Shown in pieces: positions 35,107 to 45,059 of a stretch of 64,000 nt of DNA. The notes beneath the pieces are model-generated. The model was not told the DNA's origin, did not search any database, and saw nothing but the letters and a program-made list of their open reading frames with translations. The stretch spans positions 32,331-96,330 of the forward strand of contig CANPYW010000005.1 in the NCBI GenBank assembly GCA_947588745.1. Reading direction: 5' to 3'. The translations under genes and the position numbers were made by a program. The stretch is from Candidatus Gastranaerophilales bacterium (GTDB lineage: Bacteria > Cyanobacteriota > Vampirovibrionia > Gastranaerophilales > Gastranaerophilaceae). The first letter of the stretch is position 1; each line of letters begins with the position of its first letter.

Positions 35107-36363
35107 ATGGGACAAACGATAGCGGAAAAAATTTTATCAAGCCATGCCGGAAAGAATGTTGTTCCGGGAGAATTGATTATTGCAAATATAGATGCAGTAA
35201 TGGTGCAAGACGGAACAGGCCCTTTAGCGGTAAATGAATTTAAGAAATTAAATAAAGAAAAAATACAAAATCCCGAAAGAACGATATTATTTATAGACCA
35301 TGCCGCACCGAGTCCCCGAAAAGAATTATCAAACTCACACACTGTTTTAAGAGAATTTGCAAAAGAATACGGTGCAAAGTTATCCGAAACAGGTGAAGGT
35401 GTTTGTCATCAAAGACTTGTTGAAAGTTATATAAACCCGGGCGAAATCCTTTTGGGAGCTGATTCACACACCTGCACATCGGGTGCAATCGGTGCATTTG
35501 CTACAGGAGTCGGCTCAACCGATATAGCCGTAGTAATGGCACTGGGAAAGACCTGGTTAAAAGTACCGGCTTCATTCAAAATTATACTCGAGGGAGAATT
35601 TCCAAAAGGAGTATTTGCGAAAGATTTAATACTTCATTTAATAGGATTAATCGGTGCGGACGGTGCGACATATAAGGCATTGGAATTTACGGGGAATGCC
35701 GTAAAGAACTTAACAATGTCCGAAAGATTTACGATTTCGAATATGGCGGTTGAAGCAGGAGCAAAAGCCGGATTATTTGAAACGGATGAAAAAACTTACG
35801 AATATTTAAAAAAACAGGGACGAGTCGAAAAATTTAAAGAAATAAAAGCAGATGAAGATGCAATTTATGAAAGGGAAATTAAAATAAACTTAAATGAGCT
35901 GAAACCCGTCATTTCATGCCCGCATACGGTAGATAATACAAAAACGGCGGATAATATGGACAGGGTATATGTAAATCAGGTATACATAGGAACTTGTACA
36001 AACGGAAGAACGGAAGATTTAAGAATTGCGGCAGAGATATTAAAAGGTAAAAAAGTTCATAAAGACGTAAGATTGCTTGTTGCACCGGCTTCAAGGCAAG
36101 TATTTTTGGAAGCGTTGGAAGAAGGGATAATTACAACACTTGTGGAAGCGGGAGCTTCAATAGTTACAGCGGGGTGCGGAGCGTGTGTAGGAGTTCATGG
36201 CGGAATACTCGGAGATAAAGAGGTATGTTTATCCTCACAAAACAGAAATTTCAGAGGAAGAATGGGGAATACCGAAGGTTATATATATTTATCATCACCG
36301 GCAACAGCTGCATACAGTGCAATAAAAGGATATATAGCGGATGTAAGAGAGGTATTACAATGA
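35107..36363 (+). CDS. Aconitase-type hydro-lyase large subunit (LeuC/HacA family)
   Basis: A 418-residue [4Fe-4S] large subunit. Cluster ligands are in GTCTNGR and TAGCGACVG, with LGADSHTCTSGAIGAF and the DHAAPSP substrate motif. Annotation pipelines would call it 3-isopropylmalate dehydratase large subunit; in this operon it more probably isomerises citrate to isocitrate. ATG 35107 is chosen over an upstream TTG/ATG frame because AAAGGAG lies five bases before it. It overlaps the small subunit gene by four bases. Confidence 0.88.
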   Translation: MGQTIAEKILSSHAGKNVVPGELIIANIDAVMVQDGTGPLAVNEFKKLNKEKIQNPERTILFIDHAAPSPRKELSNSHTVLREFAKEYGAKLSETGEGVCHQRLVESYINPGEILLGADSHTCTSGAIGAFATGVGSTDIAVVMALGKTWLKVPASFKIILEGEFPKGVFAKDLILHLIGLIGADGATYKALEFTGNAVKNLTMSERFTISNMAVEAGAKAGLFETDEKTYEYLKKQGRVEKFKEIKADEDAIYEREIKINLNELKPVISCPHTVDNTKTADNMDRVYVNQVYIGTCTNGRTEDLRIAAEILKGKKVHKDVRLLVAPASRQVFLEALEEGIITTLVEAGASIVTAGCGACVGVHGGILGDKEVCLSSQNRNFRGRMGNTEGYIYLSSPATAAYSAIKGYIADVREVLQ

Positions 36364-36860
36364 TATTAAAAGGTAAGGCACATAAATTCGGAGATAATAT
36401 ATCAACAGACCACATAGCCCCCGGCAGATTATTTCATTTAAGGTCTGATTTAAATGAACTTGCAAAACACGTACTTGAAGATGCAAATCCGGAATTTGCA
36501 GGCAAAATGAAGAAAGGCGACTTTGTTGTTGCGGGGAACAATTTTGGTTTAGGTTCTTCAAGAGAACATGCTCCGCAAATAATAAAAATAGCGGGGGTAG
36601 GTGCGGTTTTAGCAAAGAGTTTTGCAAGAATATTTTACCGAAACGCAATTAATATAGGTTTATTATTGATAGAATGTGATACCGATAAAATTGATGCGGA
36701 TGATGAACTTGAAATAGACATTAAACAAGGCTATGTTTATAATGTAACAAAAGGAATAAAAATGGAGATAACCCCGCTTCCGGATGTAATGATAAAACTG
36801 CTCAACGAGGGTGGACTGATAGAACACATAAAAAAACATGGCGATTTTGATTTGGTATAG
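36360..36860 (+). CDS. Aconitase-type hydro-lyase small subunit (LeuD/HacB family)
   Basis: A 166-residue swivel subunit that completes the active site of the large subunit. It shows STDHIAPGRLFHLRS, the GNNFGLGSSREHAP motif and SFARIFYRNAINIGL. The substrate-recognition loop reads FHLRS where isopropylmalate isomerases typically have YLVY-like residues; the Arg resembles homoaconitase and aconitate-acting homologues. The start is the ATG in ATGA overlapping the large-subunit stop; the longer frame from 36225 lies inside that gene. Confidence 0.88.
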   Translation: MILKGKAHKFGDNISTDHIAPGRLFHLRSDLNELAKHVLEDANPEFAGKMKKGDFVVAGNNFGLGSSREHAPQIIKIAGVGAVLAKSFARIFYRNAINIGLLLIECDTDKIDADDELEIDIKQGYVYNVTKGIKMEITPLPDVMIKLLNEGGLIEHIKKHGDFDLV

Positions 36861-36868
36861 GAGTTAAA

Positions 36869-37873
36869 ATGAGGAAAGTAACATTAATTCCGGGTGACGG
36901 CATTGGGCCTGAAATAACAAAATCGGTAACGGATATATTAAAAGCCGCAAAAGCGGAAATAGAATGGGATATACAAACTGCGGGAAGTGATGTAATTAAA
37001 ACGGAAGGAGTACCTTTACCCAAAAGAGTAACAGACTCAATAAAACGAAACAAGGTAGCATTAAAAGCCCCCGTAACAACCCCCATAGGTAAAGGGTTCA
37101 GAAGCGTAAACGTCGAATTAAGAAAATCACTTGATTTATACGCAAATTTAAGACCCTGTAAAAATATCAAAGGCATAAAATCCCGATATGACAACGTTGA
37201 CATAATAATAGTAAGAGAGAATACGGAAGATTTATATGCCGGGATTGAAAGACAAATTGATAAAGACAGTGCGGAATCAATTAAAATAATAACAAGAAAA
37301 GCTTCAACCAGAATAGCTGAATTTGCATTTGAATATGCGGTAAAAAATAACAGAAAATGCGTAACAGCTGTATCAAAGGCTAATATTTGCAAACTTACGG
37401 ACGGATTATTTTTGGAATGTACAAGAGAAACAGCAGCAAAATATCCTCAAATTGAATATAAAGAAATTTTAGTTGATAACTTATGTATGCAACTTGTACA
37501 AAATCCCGAAAATTTTGATGTACTTGTTCTCCCGAATTTGTACGGAGATATAGTTTCCGATTTATGTGCAGGGCTGATTGGCGGACTTGGGATAGCCCAA
37601 GGTGCAAATATAGGACTTGAAGCAGCGGTATTTGAGCCTGTACATGGCAGTGCCCCGGATATAAAAGGACAAAATAAAGCAAATCCTACAGCAATGCTTC
37701 TTTCCGCAATAGAAATGTTAAAGTATACAGATCAAAAAGAAACTGCAAAAAAAGTTGAAAATGCTCTTTTAAAAACAATAGAGCAGGGCAAATTCCTGAC
37801 ACCCGATATAGGAGGGAATTCTACGACGGAAAAATACACAAAAGCCATAATAGCCAATTTACAGTCCGTATAA
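36869..37873 (+). CDS. Isocitrate dehydrogenase-type beta-decarboxylating dehydrogenase, probably NAD+-dependent
   Basis: A 334-residue enzyme of the IDH/IPMDH family. FRSVNVELRKSLDLYANLRP keeps the Ser and Asn that bind isocitrate in E. coli IDH (RSLNVALRQ); isopropylmalate dehydrogenases have a Leu/Glu pattern there. The coenzyme loop HGSAPDIKGQNKANPTAM has Asp-Ile, the NAD+-type arrangement, and not the Lys-Tyr of NADP+ enzymes. Other motifs: RENTEDLYAG and LPNLYGDIVSD. It would make 2-oxoglutarate for glutamate synthesis. It lies eight bases after the small subunit gene and ends the operon. Confidence 0.88.
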   Translation: MRKVTLIPGDGIGPEITKSVTDILKAAKAEIEWDIQTAGSDVIKTEGVPLPKRVTDSIKRNKVALKAPVTTPIGKGFRSVNVELRKSLDLYANLRPCKNIKGIKSRYDNVDIIIVRENTEDLYAGIERQIDKDSAESIKIITRKASTRIAEFAFEYAVKNNRKCVTAVSKANICKLTDGLFLECTRETAAKYPQIEYKEILVDNLCMQLVQNPENFDVLVLPNLYGDIVSDLCAGLIGGLGIAQGANIGLEAAVFEPVHGSAPDIKGQNKANPTAMLLSAIEMLKYTDQKETAKKVENALLKTIEQGKFLTPDIGGNSTTEKYTKAIIANLQSV

Positions 37874-37899
37874 ATAATTAAATATAAGTAATTAATAAA

Positions 37900-37936
37900 A
37901 AAACCAAAATCCGATTTTTAAACGAATTTTGGTTTT
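37900..37936. terminator. Shared terminator between convergent operons
   Basis: AAAACCAAAATCCG (37900-37913) pairs with CGAATTTTGGTTTT (37923-37936) with one mismatch. A/T tracts on both sides would let it stop transcription from both the citrate-branch operon (plus) and the oad operon (minus). Confidence 0.75.
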
Positions 37937-37965
37937 ATTTTAATATTTATCCTTATTAGCACTGT

Positions 37966-39153
37966 TTAGTGAGCGATTAAAGCGAGCAAAACACCTGCGG
38001 CAACCGCTGAACCGATAACACCTGCAACATTAGGCCCCATAGCGTGCATTAATAAGAAGTTTTGAGGATTTTCTTCCATACCGACTTTATTTGATACACG
38101 TGCTGCCATAGGAACAGCCGAAACACCCGCAGAACCTATTAAAGGATTAATTTTTTCTTTTAAGAACAAATTCATAATCTTAGCCATAATGACACCTGCT
38201 GCCGTAGCAAGCGAGAATGCGATAATACCTAAAAGCAATATTTTCAAGGTTTCAATTGTTAAGAAATGGTCTGCCTGAAGCTTTGAACCTACGGTTAAAC
38301 CGAGGAAAATCGTAACAATATTAATTAAAGCATTTTGCATAGTATCCGATAACCTGTCGGTAACTCCGCATTCTTTGCAAAGATTACCGAAAGTTAATGC
38401 ACCGACCAAAGGACAAGCTGACGGCAGGAATATTAAACAAAGAACCAAAACAACAATCGGGAAAACGATTTTTTCTCTTTTTGAAACAGCTCTTAATTGA
38501 GTCATTTGAATTTTGCGTTCTTCTTTTGTTGTTAATAACCTCATAATAGGCGGCTGAATAACCGGGACAAGTGCCATATAAGAATATGCGGCAACCGCAA
38601 TCGAACCTAATAATTCCTGTTTTAATTTAGTCGTTACATAAATGGAAGTAGGCCCGTCAGCACCGCCTATAATACCGATAGAACCTGCGGCTTGAAGGTC
38701 GAACCCCAAAACAATCGCCAACAGCAAAGCACCGAAAATACCGAACTGAGCGGCACCGCCCAAAAGTAAAGTTTTAGGGTTGGCAATTAACGGCCCGAAA
38801 TCGGTCATTGCTCCGACACCCATAAATATTATTAAGGGGAATAATCCTTTATCAATACCATAAGCAAAGATAATACCCAAAAAACCGTTAGGGCCGGCTA
38901 TTTCTTCACCCAAAGGCATCGGAATATTAGAAAGTAAACCGCCAAAAGCAATCGGAACCAGCAATAGGGGTTCAAATTTCTTTTTAATACCAAGCCACAA
39001 TAAAAAGCAGCAAATAAGTATCATTATAGGCTGACCAAAATGTCCTAAAAATTGGTCAACACAAGTTCCTTCAATTTGTTTATGAGCGGTATTTATAAAA
39101 TTATAAATACCCGTCGAATACCAAAGTTGATTTAAACCTTCTTCTAATTGCAT
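37966..39153 (-). CDS. oadB: Sodium-pumping oxaloacetate decarboxylase beta subunit
   Basis: The membrane subunit that decarboxylates carboxybiotin and exports Na+. The 395-residue protein has about nine hydrophobic segments and the signature [18 protein letters not shown] with the essential Asp. The family also includes beta subunits of methylmalonyl-CoA and glutaconyl-CoA decarboxylases, but the adjacent alpha subunit is of the oxaloacetate type. It lies ten bases downstream of oadA. Confidence 0.93.
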   Translation of the reverse strand: MQLEEGLNQLWYSTGIYNFINTAHKQIEGTCVDQFLGHFGQPIMILICCFLLWLGIKKKFEPLLLVPIAFGGLLSNIPMPLGEEIAGPNGFLGIIFAYGIDKGLFPLIIFMGVGAMTDFGPLIANPKTLLLGGAAQFGIFGALLLAIVLGFDLQAAGSIGIIGGADGPTSIYVTTKLKQELLGSIAVAAYSYMALVPVIQPPIMRLLTTKEERKIQMTQLRAVSKREKIVFPIVVLVLCLIFLPSACPLVGALTFGNLCKECGVTDRLSDTMQNALINIVTIFLGLTVGSKLQADHFLTIETLKILLLGIIAFSLATAAGVIMAKIMNLFLKEKINPLIGSAGVSAVPMAARVSNKVGMEENPQNFLLMHAMGPNVAGVIGSAVAAGVLLALIAH

Positions 39154-39163
39154 TTCAGACCTC

Positions 39164-40969
39164 CTAACCGACAGTCGCCATCACTTGAGCCGTAGCAACT
39201 TTATCGCCTTGAGAAACCAAAATGGAAGTAACTGTTCCCGCAACGGGAGATTTAATCGGAGTTTCCATTTTCATAGCTTCGATAACAATAATTTCTTCAT
39301 TTTCTTCAACCGTATCGCCAACATTTTTGGAAATTCTTAATACGGCACCGGGCATGGGGGCTTTAACCTCTGTTCCCACACCTTCTTTAACTGCGGAAGT
39401 TTCTTCAACGCCGTCTTTAATATCAACGGTATATTCTTTACCGTTAACAACAGCTTTTCCGTTTTGAAGTTTAACGGCATATTTTTTACCGTTAACAGTA
39501 ACGGTACAACCGTCCGAATTAGTACAACTTTCTGATTTTTTCTCAACGTTTGCGGTTTTATTAACGGAAACAACACCCTTACCCAATAAGAAATCAATAC
39601 CTTTATCAACATTTCCGTCTTTACAAGCTGCAGCAATAAAGAGATTTTCGTCGGTAACAGGCAGACCTGCGGCTTTCAAACGTTCTTCCGCTGCTTTTAA
39701 GCCTTTTTCAGGGTCTTTTTCGTTGATGTCAACAACTTTTTCGGTAGTAGGTTGAAGTCCTGTTTGTTGTTCAGCCCATTTAACCAACTCGGCATCAGGT
39801 TCACAAGGTGTTTTACCGAAATACCCCAAAAGCATTTTAGCATAACCGGGGTTAGCTTTTTCCCATGGATGTTCCGTAATTGCATTTAAGAATGATTGTT
39901 GAGCATAGAACTGGGAAACGGGAGTAACGGAAGTAGCATAACCGCCTCTTTCAACAACTTCTTTCATATTTTCGATAAGCTTAGGGAATTTATCAAGCAT
40001 ACCCATATCTTTTAACTGATTAACCGTTGTAGCCGTAGCACCGCCGGGAAGCGGAGCTTGTATCAATATAGGGTTAACCGCCAAAGAAATCGGAGAAATC
40101 GGATAATCTTTCATACATTCTTTAAATATTTCTTCCGTTTCCATAACTTTTTTAATATCAATACCCAAATCATAATCCGTATCTCTTAAAGCATGCCACA
40201 TAGAGATAATATCGGGTTGACCGGTACCGCCGGAAACAGGTTTCATAGCCAAATCAATACCGTCGGCACCGCCGTCCAAAGCAGCTAAATATGCTGCAAG
40301 ACCTGTTCCTGCCGTTTCGTGGGAATGAAATCTGATATGAGCATCCTGACCCAAAATTTCACGAGCCATTTTAACCGTTTCATAAACTTTTCTCGGATGA
40401 GAAGTACCTGAAGCATCTTTAAATGCCAAACTGTCAAACGGCAAACCGGACTCTAATATATTTCTTAAAACTCTTTCATAAAAAGCAACATCATGAGCAC
40501 CTTCGCAGCCATAAGGAAGTTCCATCATCGTAATTGTAACTTCGTGCTGAAGCCCGTGTTTTTTGATACTGTTAGCGGAATCTATCAAATTATTGACATC
40601 ATTTAGTGCATCAAAATTTCTGATAACATTTACGCCATGTTTAGCGAACATTTTTGCGTGTAAATCAATAACATCACGTGGCTGAGAATTAAGCCCTACA
40701 ACATTTACACCTCTTGCCAGAGATTGAAGTTTAACATCAGGGCCGACAGCCGCTCTGATTTTATCCATGGTTTCAAACGCATTTTCATTGCAGAAAAATA
40801 TTGGAGCTTGAAATCTTGCACCTCCTGCCGTTTCAAAATGTTTTATACCTGCATTAACGGCAGATTGAAGTGCGGGGATAAAGTCATCCACAAGAACTTT
40901 AGCACCATATATAGATTGAAATCCGTCTCTGAAGGAAGTATCCATAACTTTAATTTGTTTTTTTGCCAT
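39164..40969 (-). CDS. oadA: Oxaloacetate decarboxylase alpha subunit (carboxyltransferase and biotin domain)
   Basis: A 601-residue biotin enzyme. The N-terminal carboxyltransferase barrel shows [17 protein letters not shown]-like [10 protein letters not shown], and [10 protein letters not shown] Pro/Ala/Lys linker carries two near-repeats ([17 protein letters not shown] / [10 protein letters not shown]). The C-terminal biotinyl domain has EAMKMETP with the biotinylated Lys. It transfers the carboxyl group of oxaloacetate to biotin, yielding pyruvate. The linker also resembles that of pyruvate carboxylase subunit B. AGAGGAA precedes the ATG. Confidence 0.93.
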   Translation of the reverse strand: MAKKQIKVMDTSFRDGFQSIYGAKVLVDDFIPALQSAVNAGIKHFETAGGARFQAPIFFCNENAFETMDKIRAAVGPDVKLQSLARGVNVVGLNSQPRDVIDLHAKMFAKHGVNVIRNFDALNDVNNLIDSANSIKKHGLQHEVTITMMELPYGCEGAHDVAFYERVLRNILESGLPFDSLAFKDASGTSHPRKVYETVKMAREILGQDAHIRFHSHETAGTGLAAYLAALDGGADGIDLAMKPVSGGTGQPDIISMWHALRDTDYDLGIDIKKVMETEEIFKECMKDYPISPISLAVNPILIQAPLPGGATATTVNQLKDMGMLDKFPKLIENMKEVVERGGYATSVTPVSQFYAQQSFLNAITEHPWEKANPGYAKMLLGYFGKTPCEPDAELVKWAEQQTGLQPTTEKVVDINEKDPEKGLKAAEERLKAAGLPVTDENLFIAAACKDGNVDKGIDFLLGKGVVSVNKTANVEKKSESCTNSDGCTVTVNGKKYAVKLQNGKAVVNGKEYTVDIKDGVEETSAVKEGVGTEVKAPMPGAVLRISKNVGDTVEENEEIIVIEAMKMETPIKSPVAGTVTSILVSQGDKVATAQVMATVG

Positions 40970-41000
40970 TTTTTGTTCCTCTTTATATGTAATATACTGA

Positions 41001-41219
41001 TTATTTTCTTAATTTTGCAGCAGCAATAGCAATTGCTACTTCAACATCGGCCGAAACATTTTTAACAGCCGTTTTAGCTTCTTCAATTTGTTCGGGGAAT
41101 AATTCATTTAATTTAGCTACAATTTTTCCCATAATTGTAACCGATGCCCACAGGATAATAAGAAACGAGAATACCGTTCCCATACCAGTGGCCATTAAAG
41201 TTAAACCTTCATTTAACAT
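41001..41219 (-). CDS. oadG: Oxaloacetate decarboxylase gamma subunit
   Basis: A 72-residue protein with one N-terminal membrane helix (about 8-30) and an acidic then Ala/Lys-rich tail, as in the OadG family that joins alpha and beta. It lacks the clear His/Asp-rich zinc tail of Klebsiella OadG. Its ATG overlaps the birA stop by seven bases and has AGGAG upstream. Confidence 0.85.
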   Translation of the reverse strand: MLNEGLTLMATGMGTVFSFLIILWASVTIMGKIVAKLNELFPEQIEEAKTAVKNVSADVEVAIAIAAAKLRK

Positions 41220-41956
41220 AAAACATCTCCTGTTATTATCTTACATTCATTATTAAACTCATCAATTACGGTTAATAAACCTTCATTATCAATCGATTTC
41301 GCAAAATAGTGTTTTTTATAATCAAGCTCTCTGACCGTAATATTTTTGCCCAAAAATCCGCATTTTCCGATATATTCGTCTTTTATATACGAAAAACCTG
41401 ACTTAACAAAACCGGAATAATCTTTGAAAAAATAATCCGACAGTTTATTTACAATTAAATCAATATCATAATTTTTACCCGTTAAAACCGAAATCGAAAC
41501 AGCCTTTTGGTCAATTAAGTCAAGTGTTTGTTTTGATAAATTGACATTTAAACCCAACCCCAAAACAACAGCCTTTAATTTATTATTTTCGGTATATGCT
41601 TCCGCCAAAATACCCGATATTTTACAACCGTCAACAAGAATATCGTTAGGCCATTTTATGAACGGTTTAATATTAAACTCATCTTCCAAAAGACGGCAAA
41701 GGACAACCGATAAATACTGTGTTAAATTAGGGAAAGGATACGTATCAATATTTTGAGGTTTTAAAACTACCGACATATATATATTTTCGGAGTCATCAGC
41801 AATCCATTTTCTGTTATGGCGTCCCCGCCCCATATATTGATGAGGTGTATAAATAACGGTTCCGTCATCAAACGACGATATATGCTCTAACGCATAACTG
41901 TTTGTTGAATCGACCTCATCTAACCTGACTAATGTATATTTATTCAAATTACCCAT
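41213..41956 (-). CDS. birA: Biotin--protein ligase (class I BirA)
   Basis: Attaches biotin to the Lys of the OadA biotinyl domain. The 247-residue protein shows DEVDSTNSYA, the biotin-AMP loop GRGRHNRKW and KWPNDILVDGCKISGIL. It has no N-terminal DNA-binding domain, so it is not a BirA-type repressor. A longer frame from 42070 would overlap the divergent peroxiredoxin gene; ATG 41956 (MGNLNKYTL) is preferred. The overlap with oadG indicates that ligase and client enzyme are made together. Confidence 0.92.
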   Translation of the reverse strand: MGNLNKYTLVRLDEVDSTNSYALEHISSFDDGTVIYTPHQYMGRGRHNRKWIADDSENIYMSVVLKPQNIDTYPFPNLTQYLSVVLCRLLEDEFNIKPFIKWPNDILVDGCKISGILAEAYTENNKLKAVVLGLGLNVNLSKQTLDLIDQKAVSISVLTGKNYDIDLIVNKLSDYFFKDYSGFVKSGFSYIKDEYIGKCGFLGKNITVRELDYKKHYFAKSIDNEGLLTVIDEFNNECKIITGDVLC

Positions 41957-42064
41957 AATCAACTTTATGTTAACACAAACAAAAATTTTCCAACACAATT
42001 TATTGTTCAAAAAGGTAATGCGGAAATTACTCAAATAAGATAAATTCAAAAAAAGGAGAAATTT

Positions 42065-42514
42065 ATGCATTATCTAAATATTGAACTTAACGGAATAGAC
42101 GAAAACGGAGAAGAAAAGAAATATAAATTAAGTGATTTTCAAGGCAGAAATATTATAATTTATTTTTATCCGCAGGATGACACCCCCGTATGCACACAAC
42201 AGGCACATGATTTTAGGGATTCTTTTGAAGAATTAAGTAAAAAAGCCGTCATAATAGGAGTAAGCAAAGATGATATAAAATCACATAAAGAGTTCAGAAA
42301 CAGGCATAATCTGAATTTTATAATGCTGTCCGATAGAGAAAACAAGCTGAAATCGGCATTTCAGGAACATAGCAAATATATTACAAACCTGCACAGAGGA
42401 ACGTTTATTTTAAATAAAACGGGAGAAATAATAAAATATTGGGATAAAGTGGATGCCGACGAACATATTGAAGAAATCAAAGATTTTATAAAAAACAATA
42501 ATACATTTGATTAA
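42065..42514 (+). CDS. Peroxiredoxin, BCP/PrxQ type, 1-Cys
   Basis: A 149-residue thiol peroxidase that reduces hydrogen or organic peroxides. The active-site segment is YPQDDTPVCTQQAHDFRD with peroxidatic C43; the usual TPGCT has Val for Gly. It is the only cysteine, so resolution must use an external thiol. AAAGGAG precedes the ATG. The 108-base gap to birA holds divergent promoters that I could not define. Confidence 0.92.
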   Translation: MHYLNIELNGIDENGEEKKYKLSDFQGRNIIIYFYPQDDTPVCTQQAHDFRDSFEELSKKAVIIGVSKDDIKSHKEFRNRHNLNFIMLSDRENKLKSAFQEHSKYITNLHRGTFILNKTGEIIKYWDKVDADEHIEEIKDFIKNNNTFD

Positions 42515-42551
42515 TGATTTCAAAAAATCCGGAAACACATATAATGATTTT

Positions 42552-43679
42552 ATGAAAAATTATAAAACCATAATATCAATGATGTCAGGTACATCCGTGG
42601 ATTCAATCGATACATGCCTGCTGAGAATAAACAAAGATTTATCATTTCGGGTAATGGAAAGTTATTCGCTAAAATATCCCGCTGATGTAAGAGAAAAGAT
42701 TTTAAGGCTTGCCAATAACGAAGGTGACATAAAAGATGTATGTTATATGAATTTTGTTATGGGTGAGCTTTTTGCGAAAGCGGCGAACAATCTCATAAAG
42801 AAAGCGAAAATATCGAAAAAAGAGGTTGATTTCATATCTTCGCATGGTCAAACGGTATATCATATTCCCAAAGAAACGGAAATTGGCGGGATATCAACAA
42901 AAAGCACACTTCAAATAGGAGATATATCGGTAATATCTCAAAGAACAGGGATAATGACGGTAGGAGATTTCAGACCGAAAGATATTGCGGCGGGAGGTCA
43001 AGGTGCTCCGTTAGTACCGTTTGCGGATAAAATATTGTTTGGAACGGATAAAAACAGACTGATACAGAACATAGGCGGGATATCAAACGTAACGGTATTA
43101 ACAAAAGAATGTGAAATATATGCATTTGATAACGGCCCGGGTAATATGCTTATAGACTATTTTACGAAAAAATTATTTAATAAATCATACGATAAAAACG
43201 GTGAAATAGCAGCAAAAGGCAGGATAGACACAAAATGGCTCAATAAACTTTTGGAAGAACCTTATTATAAAATAGAGCCGCCAAAATCAACGGGTCGTGA
43301 ATTATATAACGATATTTATGCGGAAAAAATATATAAAACGGCACCAAAGAATAAATATGACGTTATATCGACAATAACGGCATTAACGGCAAAAGTAATA
43401 ACAAATTCGTATAAAGACTTTATTTTAAACAAAATCAAAGCAGATGAGATTGTACTGGGAGGCGGCGGAGCATATAACCTTACATTAATAAAATATATGA
43501 AAAGCTATATGCCGCAAGCGGAAATAAAGACTCATGAAGATTACAACATACCGAATAAGCTGAAAGAAGCAATTGCATTTGCATATTTAGGCTATTATGC
43601 AATAAACAAAGAAGCTAATAACATTCCGTCCTGTACGGGAGCAAAAATGCCCGTTATAATGGGTAAAATTTCATACTAA
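42552..43679 (+). CDS. anmK: Anhydro-N-acetylmuramic acid kinase
   Basis: Phosphorylates and opens 1,6-anhydroMurNAc in cell-wall recycling. The 375-residue ASKHA-fold protein has SMMSGTSVDSID (usually GTSxDGxD; Gly replaced by Ser), VGDFRPKDIAAGGQGAPLVP, QNIGGISNVT and VLGGGGAYN. A TTG at 42507 overlapping the previous stop is an alternative start, but ATG 42552 gives the canonical family beginning. No MurQ etherase gene is adjacent. Confidence 0.93.
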   Translation: MKNYKTIISMMSGTSVDSIDTCLLRINKDLSFRVMESYSLKYPADVREKILRLANNEGDIKDVCYMNFVMGELFAKAANNLIKKAKISKKEVDFISSHGQTVYHIPKETEIGGISTKSTLQIGDISVISQRTGIMTVGDFRPKDIAAGGQGAPLVPFADKILFGTDKNRLIQNIGGISNVTVLTKECEIYAFDNGPGNMLIDYFTKKLFNKSYDKNGEIAAKGRIDTKWLNKLLEEPYYKIEPPKSTGRELYNDIYAEKIYKTAPKNKYDVISTITALTAKVITNSYKDFILNKIKADEIVLGGGGAYNLTLIKYMKSYMPQAEIKTHEDYNIPNKLKEAIAFAYLGYYAINKEANNIPSCTGAKMPVIMGKISY

Positions 43680-43814
43680 AAAGTCATAAACACATTTATT
43701 AATATAAGTTAATGATATGAAACTTTCGCAGCCGAATACTGTCTTAAAACAGTAAGAGTAGATAAACAAATATAAAATTTTATATTATAATTAAAGAAGA
43801 ATAAGGAGCGAGTT

Positions 43815-45059
43815 GTGAAAAAATCATTAAGAAACACTGCATTAATAACACTGGCACTGTTAATAACATGTATAACATGCTGCAGAAGCAATACAGCGTT
43901 AGCGGAATCTGATGCCGAATTATATGATATGGTATGGAAGGTAGTAAACACAAAATATTTAGACCAGACAAATAACGGACAAGATTGGAGTAAATGGCGT
44001 CATAAATATGACGATAAAATAAAAACACCGGAAGATGCCTATATCGCAATAGATACAATGATAGCCAGTTTAAATGACAGATATACAAGATTTGTACCGC
44101 CAAAAGACTTTGCGGAAGAAAAGTCATTAATAAAAGGCTCATTATATGGAATCGGGGTACAAATAGGATTACGTGACGGCAAAATTCTGATAATATCACC
44201 GATAGAAGATACACCGGGAGAAAAAGCAGGTTTGCTGGCAGAAGATGAGATACTTGAAATAGACGGAGTATCAACAAAGGATATGGCACTCGATCAGGCG
44301 GCAGACAAAATCAGAGGACAAAAGGGAACAACCGTAACATTACTGATAAAAAGAAAAGACAACCCAAATAAAGTATATAAAATAATAAGAGATGAGATAG
44401 AAATAAAATCCATTTCAACAAAACCGCCTTATGATTTTAAAATAGATGATAAAATCGGATATATAAGATTAAGTTCATTTATGGGAAGAAATGTGGGCAA
44501 TGAATTTAAAGCATTAATGTCAAAATATAAAAATAAAGAAGGTATAATAGTAGATTTAAGAGGAAATACTGGTGGACTTTTAACAAATGCCATCACAATA
44601 TCCGATATCTTTTTGGATGATGAAATAATAGTAAGTACGGTAGACAGAGACGGCTACAAAGATACGTCAAAATCGGGCAAAAGATACTATTCAACTCAAC
44701 CGTTAGTATTATTAATCAACAGAGGCAGTGCTTCCGCAAGCGAAATATTATCAGGAGCATTAAAAGATAACCAAAGAGCAATTTTAGTCGGTGAAAATAC
44801 ATTCGGGAAAGGGCTTGTTCAGGAGGTTAAGAGTCTGACTCCGTTCAGTGCAGGCTTAAACATAACAGTACAGAAGTATTTAACCCCTAACGGAAACGAT
44901 ATACACAAAAAAGGCATAGCTCCCGATATTGAAGTCAAAATAACGGAAGCTGATATAAAAGCCAAAAATGATGTTCAATTAAAGAAAGCACAAGAAGTAA
45001 TGCTCCAGATGATAGAGAATGAAAAGATGTCATCTAACCATTTATCTTCTGATAAATAA
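43815..45059 (+). CDS. ctpA: C-terminal processing protease (S41 family)
   Basis: A 414-residue exported serine protease. A signal peptide ends near ALA-ES (about residues 33-36), though the cysteines at 22-23 might also make it a lipoprotein. A PDZ domain (about 100-180, GIGVQIGLRDGKILI) and the S41 catalytic core with RGSASASEIL (Ser) and GENTFGKGLVQ (Lys) follow. The start is GTG with AAGGAG six bases upstream and TATAAT at 43786-43791. Its last 26 bases overlap the convergent flavoprotein gene. Confidence 0.94.
   Translation: MKKSLRNTALITLALLITCITCCRSNTALAESDAELYDMVWKVVNTKYLDQTNNGQDWSKWRHKYDDKIKTPEDAYIAIDTMIASLNDRYTRFVPPKDFAEEKSLIKGSLYGIGVQIGLRDGKILIISPIEDTPGEKAGLLAEDEILEIDGVSTKDMALDQAADKIRGQKGTTVTLLIKRKDNPNKVYKIIRDEIEIKSISTKPPYDFKIDDKIGYIRLSSFMGRNVGNEFKALMSKYKNKEGIIVDLRGNTGGLLTNAITISDIFLDDEIIVSTVDRDGYKDTSKSGKRYYSTQPLVLLINRGSASASEILSGALKDNQRAILVGENTFGKGLVQEVKSLTPFSAGLNITVQKYLTPNGNDIHKKGIAPDIEVKITEADIKAKNDVQLKKAQEVMLQMIENEKMSSNHLSSDK

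Noticed and set aside
33786..37873. Leucine biosynthesis operon leuA-leuC-leuD-leuB
   Set aside because: The synthase lacks the LeuA regulatory domain, and the dehydrogenase keeps isocitrate-binding Ser and Asn and an NAD+-type loop.
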